64,000 bases of DNA from GCA-2683825 sp965662355 (GTDB lineage Bacteria > Planctomycetota > UBA1135 > GCA-002686595). The position numbers and the translations under genes are program-made. The notes beneath the pieces were generated by a model. That model did not search any database, had not been told where the DNA came from, and worked only from the letters and a program-made list of their open reading frames with translations. The stretch lies in the NCBI GenBank assembly GCA_965662355.1, contig CBFIHP010000010.1, positions 62,001 to 126,000 on the forward strand, given 5' to 3'. Of this stretch, positions 58,860 to 64,000 are shown piece by piece; the first letter of the stretch is position 1; every line of letters begins with the position of its first letter.

Positions 58860-60299
58860 CTACTGGAAGGCAGGGTTGCGAACCGGCAGAAGAGCGTCGA
58901 CGTCGCCGAGCCAGGCGAATAGCTCGTCTTTCAGCTGGCTCGTTCGCTCGGTGTTCTGCGCCGACAGATCGTTCTCCTCGCCCGGATCGCGGGCCAGATC
59001 GTAGAGCTCGGTACCGCCGTTGAAAAAGTGCACGAGCTTGTCGTTGCCCTTACGCAAGGCGCAGACGAGGGTCTGATGTGGAAAGTGGAAGTAGAGTGCT
59101 TCGCGATCGAGCGACTTCGCTCCGCGCAAGAGCGGCGTGATGTCCACTCCGTCCAGGATTTCCCCCTGCGGTCTCGAGCCGCTCAGCTCGAGAAAACTCG
59201 GATAGTAATCGGTGGTATCGATAGGCACGTCGCACACGGCGCCGGCCTCGATGACCCCCGGCCAGCACGCGATCGTCGGTACGCGCAGGCCCCCCTCGTA
59301 CAACTTGCCCTTGCCCCCTCGCAAGGGCGCATTCGAGGTGATCTCGAAGAGCGTGCGATGTTTCGAACGACGACGTAGCCAGCGTTGGGTCAGGGCCCCA
59401 TTGTCCGACGTGAACACAAGAAGCGTGTCGTTCGTCAGCCCTGACTCGTCGAGCGTGGAGACGATTCGCCCCACGCTCTCATCGAGACTCTCGATCATCG
59501 CCGCGTAGATCGGGTTCTTCTGAAGCGTCTGGGGATCCACGTTCTCCTGGTTCTTGACGATGAGCTCTTTCTTGGCTTCCCACGGGGAATGGGGAGCGAA
59601 GTGGGACAGGAAAAGAAAGAACGGACCTTCCTTGCTGTCCTCGATGAAGTTCACGGCCTCGTCTGTGAGACGATCGGTGATGTACTCGCCCTCAGGGCCG
59701 TCCGCGAATGCCTGAATCCCGTACGGTGAGAAGTAGCTACTGGGTCCGCCGAGTTTCGCGGTGGCAATGGCAACGTCGAAGCCGTGCTCCGGAGCTAGTG
59801 GATCGCCGAGGTGCCATTTCCCGATGACACCTGTGCGATAACCGCTGGCGCCGAGCCTCTCCGCGATGGTCGTCTGCTCGGTCGGAATGTGATCCTGGAG
59901 CGTCGGCTCCCACCATTCCTTGTCCACGGGCCCCTTCGTTGCAATCGCGGGCCGCGCACCGATGACCTCGGAGTTCAGGGCCTTCGTCATCCGATGCCGA
60001 GCTGGATTCTGTCCCGTCAAGAAGCTGTAGCGCGTCGGCGAACAGACAGGAGAGCTGGCATAGGCCTGAGAAAACACCATGCCACGTTTTGACAACGCAT
60101 CGATATGAGGCGTCGGGTGAAAACTCGAGCCCTGATAACCGACATCCGCCCAACCGAGATCGTCCGCCAGAATGAAGACGATGTTCGGGCGCTGCCTCCG
60201 CGAAGCGTTTGTTTTGCCCGACGAGGTCGTATCGCCCGGCCCACACGACACCAGGAGCGAACACAAAAGAAAGCTTGCGAGGCGCATTGGACGACGCAT
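58860..60299 (-). CDS. Lipoprotein sulfatase (formylglycine type)
   Basis: 479 residues from the ATG at 60299; the frame is open to 60326. RLASFLLCSLLVSC is a lipoprotein signal with lipobox LVSC. NIVFILADDLGWADVGYQG near residue 40 binds calcium; VCSPTRYSFLTGQ near 84 is the C-x-P-x-R formylglycine motif (CSPTR), so it needs an anaerobic or FGE-type maturase found elsewhere. GVIGKWHLGDP near 154 and LVFTSDNGALTQRWL near 294 complete the active site. Family S1 arylsulfatase-like enzymes remove sulfate from polysaccharides, fitting a marine polysaccharide degrader. Convergent with the phosphopantetheinyl transferase gene. Confidence 0.9.
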   Translation of the reverse strand: MRRPMRLASFLLCSLLVSCGPGDTTSSGKTNASRRQRPNIVFILADDLGWADVGYQGSSFHPTPHIDALSKRGMVFSQAYASSPVCSPTRYSFLTGQNPARHRMTKALNSEVIGARPAIATKGPVDKEWWEPTLQDHIPTEQTTIAERLGASGYRTGVIGKWHLGDPLAPEHGFDVAIATAKLGGPSSYFSPYGIQAFADGPEGEYITDRLTDEAVNFIEDSKEGPFFLFLSHFAPHSPWEAKKELIVKNQENVDPQTLQKNPIYAAMIESLDESVGRIVSTLDESGLTNDTLLVFTSDNGALTQRWLRRRSKHRTLFEITSNAPLRGGKGKLYEGGLRVPTIACWPGVIEAGAVCDVPIDTTDYYPSFLELSGSRPQGEILDGVDITPLLRGAKSLDREALYFHFPHQTLVCALRKGNDKLVHFFNGGTELYDLARDPGEENDLSAQNTERTSQLKDELFAWLGDVDALLPVRNPAFQ

Positions 60300-60372
60300 T
60301 GTCTCGACGCTTCCTCCGCGGCACAAGATCCGCGCTCGGGTTTGGTCCCAGGCCCCCCCCCCCGCAGCTGGC

Positions 60373-60981
60373 CTAGGCCTCGACGTTCAACAAACTCCCA
60401 GGCGGCAAGTCCTTGCGGTTCGACAACAGAGCCTCGACAACACGGTCCAGTTCATCGGAGACCCGTTCATAAACGAGTTCGAAGCGGCTATTGGTCTCCT
60501 CGGCCGCATCCTCGGAGCCTGGTCTAGCACCCTGTGGAGCCTGGCTGCTGACGACAGGCCGAGCTGCCAGCTCGAGGAAAGCATCCCTGGAGGCCCTCTC
60601 GAGTGCCTGTGCCTCGGAGGGAACTTCCTGCTCGAGAACCTCGCGGTGATGCTCGGTCAGACGGCGAACTTCGCGCTCGACCTCGAGCACCTTGGTGGCA
60701 AAGCGTGGCGAAGGTGGCTTTTCCTCCGACTCGAACGGCTTCTGCCGCAATAAATTGTCGGACGGCGGCCGCATTGACTCGACCGTGTCACGCAACTCGA
60801 GCAGGCCGCGGATCAACGCGCCATCTCCCTCACTGTGGTGAGGTTCCTCACTGTGGTGAGGCGCCCTTTCGCCATTCGAACCGGGCGAACCCTGCTCGTC
60901 CACGGCTTGCACCTCGGAGACCCTCTTGGACTCCGCGCTCAGTGCCTCTGTCGTGCCTGAAGAGAGCGGTGAAACTCTCAT
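60373..60981 (-). CDS. Hypothetical charged, partly coiled-coil protein
   Basis: 202 residues from the ATG at 60981, which has a strong GGGGGG Shine-Dalgarno; longer frames upstream overlap the divergent helicase leader. Low-complexity N-terminal half (SSGTTEALSAESKRVSEV) with a short PHHSEEPHHSE repeat, then a helical acidic/basic half (FATKVLEVEREVRRLTEHHR and RFELVYERVSDELDRVVEAL). No signal peptide and no recognised domain. It is divergent from the DUF4011 helicase across 290 bp that carries a sigma-54-like promoter; whether it is functionally linked is unknown. Confidence 0.6.
   Translation of the reverse strand: MRVSPLSSGTTEALSAESKRVSEVQAVDEQGSPGSNGERAPHHSEEPHHSEGDGALIRGLLELRDTVESMRPPSDNLLRQKPFESEEKPPSPRFATKVLEVEREVRRLTEHHREVLEQEVPSEAQALERASRDAFLELAARPVVSSQAPQGARPGSEDAAEETNSRFELVYERVSDELDRVVEALLSNRKDLPPGSLLNVEA
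60828..60861. repeat. Two direct copies of a 16-bp palindrome inside a gene
   Basis: CCTCACTGTGGTGAGG occurs at 60828-60843 and again at 60846-60861 with two bases between. Each copy is itself an inverted repeat (CCTCAC/GTGAGG around TGTG). In the minus-strand gene they encode the PHHSE-PHHSE repeat. This may be slippage or two adjacent binding sites; it is unusual within coding DNA. Confidence 0.7.
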
Positions 60982-61145
60982 TATTCCCCCCTTTGCTATC
61001 GAAAATCGACCGCCCCCATACGGCCGACGCTTCAGTGCTTCGGCAGAGGCCGAGGGGAATCTGAATTCGATCGTGATTTCCTCGAAAAAACGCCGGTACG
61101 ACGGGAAAAAACGTCCGTCACGTCGGGCTCTCAGGAAGACGTACT

Positions 61146-61162
61146 TGGCACTTCGATTGCCA
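61146..61162 (+). promoter_or_regulatory. Sigma-54 (-24/-12) promoter for the DUF4011 helicase gene
   Basis: TGGCAC-T-TCGA-TTGC-CA matches the sigma-54 consensus TGGCACG-N4-TTGCW at every invariant position with exact spacing (GG at -25/-24, GC at -13/-12). Transcription would start near 61172, giving a leader of about 100 nt. An RpoN-dependent activator would be required; no activator gene lies in the window. Confidence 0.6.
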
Positions 61163-61220
61163 TTAAGGTCCCCCACCCCAATCTGGCGAAGGGTAGGGCT
61201 TACACCGCAGACGCCCCCTC

Positions 61221-61273
61221 GTTTCTGCACCCCGTTCTGCATCTCCCGTTCTGCATCCACGTTCTGCATCCAT
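61221..61273 (+). repeat. Four-unit 13-nt tandem repeat in the leader of the DUF4011 gene
   Basis: GTTTCTGCACCCC, GTTCTGCATCTCCC, GTTCTGCATCCAC and GTTCTGCATCCAT follow head to tail at 61221-61273, and the last unit includes the A and T of the ATG. No Shine-Dalgarno is visible in this part. It might be a translational control element, a protein-binding array or a slippage product that can vary in copy number. Confidence 0.65.
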
Positions 61274-64000
61274 GGAAGAGCCGCTCCAACCGCCGGGCGC
61301 CCAGCCCTCGCCGGATCCCTCCGATCCCGCGGGCCAGGGAGTGAATCCCCTCGGCTCCGCAGCACCGCTGCAGACGAGCAAGGCCACGGATCGCTCGCTC
61401 GACTTCGACGACCCCGAAGAGGACATCCGGGTCGAGGTTTCCTTCGACACCTGCATCAACTACGCGATGCAGCAGAACGACATCCCGGTCGTTCGCTGGT
61501 TGAAGATCGAGAACGCCTCGCAGAACGCATTCGACGACCTGACCGTCCGCATCTCGATCGATTCGGATATTGCGGACCCTTGGGAAGCGCACATTCGTCA
61601 CCTACCCGGCGGCACGACGTGGACGGCGGACGCCGTCGACCTCGGGTTGAAGCCGGAGCGCCTCTTGCGCCAGGAGGAGACCGAAGCGACCACGCTGCAC
61701 GCACGCATCCTGCACCGCGGTGCGGAGATCATGCACGAGGAGTTCCCGCTCTCCATCCTCGCGGCGAATGAATGGGGTGGACTGCGCTCGCTGCCCGAGA
61801 TCCTGGCAGCCTTCTGCCAACCAAACAACTCCGCCATCCACGATGTGCTGGCGAGCGCGCGTACGCTACTCGAGCAGGCGACAGGAGATCCCTCTCTGGC
61901 TGGCTATGCACGTCCCGAACGAGTGCGTCCGATCGTGGAAGCTGTGTGGGGCGCATGCTGCAACCTGGGCATCGCCTACCTGTCCTCGCAACGCGACTAC
62001 GAGGGCGAGAGCCACAAGGTACGCACTCCCGATCAGGTCATCGCCAATGGTCTCGGAACCGAGGTCGATCTGGCGGTACTGATCGGCTCGTGCCTCGAGC
62101 TGGTCGGCTTGAACCCCGTCTTCTGTGTACTGAACGACAGCGTGCTGGTCGGCACGTGGATGCACGACGAAAGCTTCCCGCGGGCCACGATCGAAGAGGG
62201 CAAGCGCCTACGCCGCAGGGTCGGCAACGGTGAGATCCTCACCTTCGATCCCATCGCCGTCACGAACCGCCCGGTCGCCGCCTTCGGCCTGGCTGTGCGG
62301 GCGGCGCAGACGCGGGTCGAGGATGCCGAGTCCTTCCGCCTGTTGGTCGACGTTCGCGCAGCGCGCCGAGCGAAGATCCGCCCCTTGGCCTCGCGTAGTG
62401 GCGTGACTCTGGGCGGCGATAACTACCTCGATTTCGCCAACGCGACCGACCCCGACGTTTCCAGCGCGAGTCCGAGCGATACCCAGACCCCGATCGAGGA
62501 GCTGCCGACCAACCGCATCGAAAAGTGGAAGCGCCACTTGCTCGATCTCTCGTTGCGCAACCGCTTCCTGAACTACCAGCCGAACAGAAAGAGCGTACCG
62601 ATTCAGATCGGAGACCTCTCGGCCCTCGAAATGGCGCTGTCGAGCCGTGAGGCGTACACGGTCACGCATCGCTCACGCAACATGTCCCAGGCCGAGCCGG
62701 GTTCCGGGCGCGGCAAGGACGATGCTCCGTTCCTCCTCAAGGAACTGAAAGAACAACGCCTACGCACCTCGATGGACAAGAAGGAGCTGAATTCGCGGCT
62801 CCTCGACATCTATCGCACGGCGAAGCTGTCCCTCGAGGAAACCGGGGCCAACATCCTCTTTCTCGCCGTCGGTTTCCTGCGCTGGGTCGACAAGACCAGC
62901 CCGGACCGCAAGCTGCGTGCACCGATCCTGCTCCTACCGGTGCGGCTGGAAAAGGACCCGCAGACGAAGTCGTTCCGCATCAAGCTCGATGATGCCGACC
63001 CGCAGGTCAACATCACGCTGCTCGAAAAGCTGAAGACGGACTTCAAGCAGGACATCTCCGGGCTGGACGAGTTGTGCGACAAGAAAGGGGACCTGGATGT
63101 TCCCGGCGTGCTCGCGCGGTGGGAAGCCATCGCCCGAAAGCACAACGAATGGAGCCTGGAGGAAGCAGCCTGCATCGGTCTCTTCTCGTTCACAAAGTTC
63201 CTGATGTGGCGAGACCTCGAGGCGCATACCGATCTCCTGTTGCGTAGCCCGGTCGTGCGTTATCTCGTGGAGCGTCCCGATACGCCCTTCGACGGCACGC
63301 AGTTTCCCCGGCCGGAAGATCTCGACCAGAGGGCCCCGGAAGACCTGCTTCTCCCGATGGACGCCGATTCGTCCCAGATCTCGGCGGTCGTGGCGGCGGA
63401 GGAAGGCAAGAGCTTCGTCCTGGAGGGCCCTCCGGGAACGGGCAAGTCCCAGACGATCACAAACCTGATCGCCCACTGCCTGGGCAAGGGCAAGCGCATC
63501 CTCTTCGTCGCCGAAAAGGAAGCTGCGCTCAGCGTCGTACAAAAGCGGCTGGCATCCGTAGGCTTGGACCCCTTCTGCTTGCAGCTGTACTCGAACAAGG
63601 TCAACAAACAGGAAGTCCTGAACCAGCTGAAGGAATCGCTGGAGACCGCGGGCGCAAAGAGCCCCGACGAATGGCAGGACCGTGCGGAACGTCTCGCTGC
63701 CATTCGTGGAGAGTTGAACCGCTACGTCGCGGAACTGCATGGCAAGCGCCCATTGGGTCGCAGCGTTCATGAGGTCGTATCGCGCGTGATCGGACTGCGT
63801 GACGTTCATCGCGTCCCCCTGGGGATCGACAAGGCCGAGACAATCGACGCCAGCACCTTCGAGCAGCACCTCGAGTTGGTGGACCAACTCTCGGCCGCCG
63901 CACGTGCCGTGGGCGACATCGCCCATCACCCCCTGCGCCATGTCAATCGCACCGACTGGGACATGGATCTGCCCGAGAGAGTGAGCTCGGCCGTCAGCGA
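61272..64000 (+). CDS. DUF4011-type SF1 helicase, N-terminal part (gene runs off the window)
   Basis: The frame is open from the ATG at 61272 to the window end (909 codons). Residues 50-400 resemble the N-terminal module of large DUF4011/DUF3320 helicases: a beta domain (PVVRWLKIENASQNAFDDL) and a transglutaminase-like fold with VRTPDQVIANGLGTEVDLAV and LELVGLNPVF; where other members have Cys in 'TCLDLA' and 'GHA' this one has Val and NDS, so that module appears inactive. DUF4011 starts near 417 (EKWKRHLLDLSLRNRFLNYQ). Walker A GPPGTGKSQTITNLI lies at 719. Relatives, including the single-gene Hhe anti-phage system, continue with the helicase rest, a Vsr-like nuclease and DUF3320, which would lie beyond 64000. 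Confidence 0.82.
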   Translation, partial: MEEPLQPPGAQPSPDPSDPAGQGVNPLGSAAPLQTSKATDRSLDFDDPEEDIRVEVSFDTCINYAMQQNDIPVVRWLKIENASQNAFDDLTVRISIDSDIADPWEAHIRHLPGGTTWTADAVDLGLKPERLLRQEETEATTLHARILHRGAEIMHEEFPLSILAANEWGGLRSLPEILAAFCQPNNSAIHDVLASARTLLEQATGDPSLAGYARPERVRPIVEAVWGACCNLGIAYLSSQRDYEGESHKVRTPDQVIANGLGTEVDLAVLIGSCLELVGLNPVFCVLNDSVLVGTWMHDESFPRATIEEGKRLRRRVGNGEILTFDPIAVTNRPVAAFGLAVRAAQTRVEDAESFRLLVDVRAARRAKIRPLASRSGVTLGGDNYLDFANATDPDVSSASPSDTQTPIEELPTNRIEKWKRHLLDLSLRNRFLNYQPNRKSVPIQIGDLSALEMALSSREAYTVTHRSRNMSQAEPGSGRGKDDAPFLLKELKEQRLRTSMDKKELNSRLLDIYRTAKLSLEETGANILFLAVGFLRWVDKTSPDRKLRAPILLLPVRLEKDPQTKSFRIKLDDADPQVNITLLEKLKTDFKQDISGLDELCDKKGDLDVPGVLARWEAIARKHNEWSLEEAACIGLFSFTKFLMWRDLEAHTDLLLRSPVVRYLVERPDTPFDGTQFPRPEDLDQRAPEDLLLPMDADSSQISAVVAAEEGKSFVLEGPPGTGKSQTITNLIAHCLGKGKRILFVAEKEAALSVVQKRLASVGLDPFCLQLYSNKVNKQEVLNQLKESLETAGAKSPDEWQDRAERLAAIRGELNRYVAELHGKRPLGRSVHEVVSRVIGLRDVHRVPLGIDKAETIDASTFEQHLELVDQLSAAARAVGDIAHHPLRHVNRTDWDMDLPERVSSAVS

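Noticed and set aside
58129..64000. Idea of a multi-gene defence island around the DUF4011 helicase
   Set aside because: The genes to its left (phosphopantetheinyl transferase, sulfatase, small charged protein) are not known defence genes, and the right side is outside the window.
1..64000. CRISPR arrays, tRNA and rRNA genes
   Set aside because: Searched by eye in the intergenic gaps: no regularly spaced identical repeats with spacers, no cloverleaf with GTTCGA-type arms and no rRNA-like sequence.

Overview
The window is a GC-rich (well above 60% by eye), gene-dense bacterial chromosome segment from a Gram-negative, LPS-producing heterotroph. It holds lpxK and the heptose genes hldD/hldE, a GT9 heptosyltransferase-like gene and many signal-peptide proteins and lipoproteins. 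Several traits point tentatively to Planctomycetota or a close relative: an ECF-like sigma factor next to a Ser/Thr kinase, large FG-GAP proteins, a redoxin-cytochrome c-copper monooxygenase fusion, two sulfatase-family enzymes and a divergent RNA polymerase omega. This is inference from gene content, not phylogeny. I saw no tRNA, rRNA, CRISPR array, prophage or intact insertion sequence.

Layout. 1-6 kb (minus strand): a receiver-like protein, omega, lpxK, hldD, hldE, a gluzincin-like secreted protein and a cut gene, apparently one envelope operon. 6.4-16.5 kb (plus): an M28 peptidase, an asymmetric MdlA/MdlB-type ABC exporter pair coupled to a parvulin foldase, a membrane-anchored sulfatase-superfamily enzyme and two small lipoproteins; a frameshifted remnant lies antisense between the foldase and the sulfatase. 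16.5-18.9 kb: a small membrane protein and the redoxin/cytochrome/monooxygenase fusion. 18.9-31.2 kb (minus): two tandem FG-GAP paralogues, a radical SAM protein, a GT2 and a GT-C/TPR glycosyltransferase, preceded by an aldehyde:ferredoxin oxidoreductase-like protein with a fused C-terminal MoaD/ThiS-like domain and a GT9 enzyme. 31.2-40.6 kb: an M50 protease and the RDD / SpoIIM / DUF58 / MoxR / DUF4350 / DUF4129 membrane-ATPase cluster, led by a patatin-ferredoxin fusion.

41-46 kb (plus): an overlapping three-gene operon for a full fatty-acid beta-oxidation cycle (thiolase, hydratase/dehydrogenase, acyl-CoA dehydrogenase). 46-50.4 kb: Ser/Thr kinase and sigma factor (minus), then a membrane-anchored coiled-coil gene with a strong terminator. 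50.5-60 kb: transketolase, dapD translationally coupled to a solitary Y1/RAYT-type transposase, a secreted alpha/beta hydrolase, a large zinc metalloprotease, a phosphopantetheinyl transferase and a lipoprotein sulfatase. 60-64 kb: a small charged protein and, divergently, the first 909 codons of a DUF4011-type SF1 helicase, the family to which the Hhe anti-phage system belongs, behind a near-consensus sigma-54 promoter and a four-unit 13-nt repeat.

Most interesting candidates: the AOR-MoaD fusion (29.1-31.2 kb), the FG-GAP/radical SAM/glycosyltransferase block (18.9-27.6 kb), the patatin-ferredoxin fusion (39.5 kb), the sigma-54-driven DUF4011 helicase (61.1 kb to the end) and the transposase-dapD coupling (53.4 kb).
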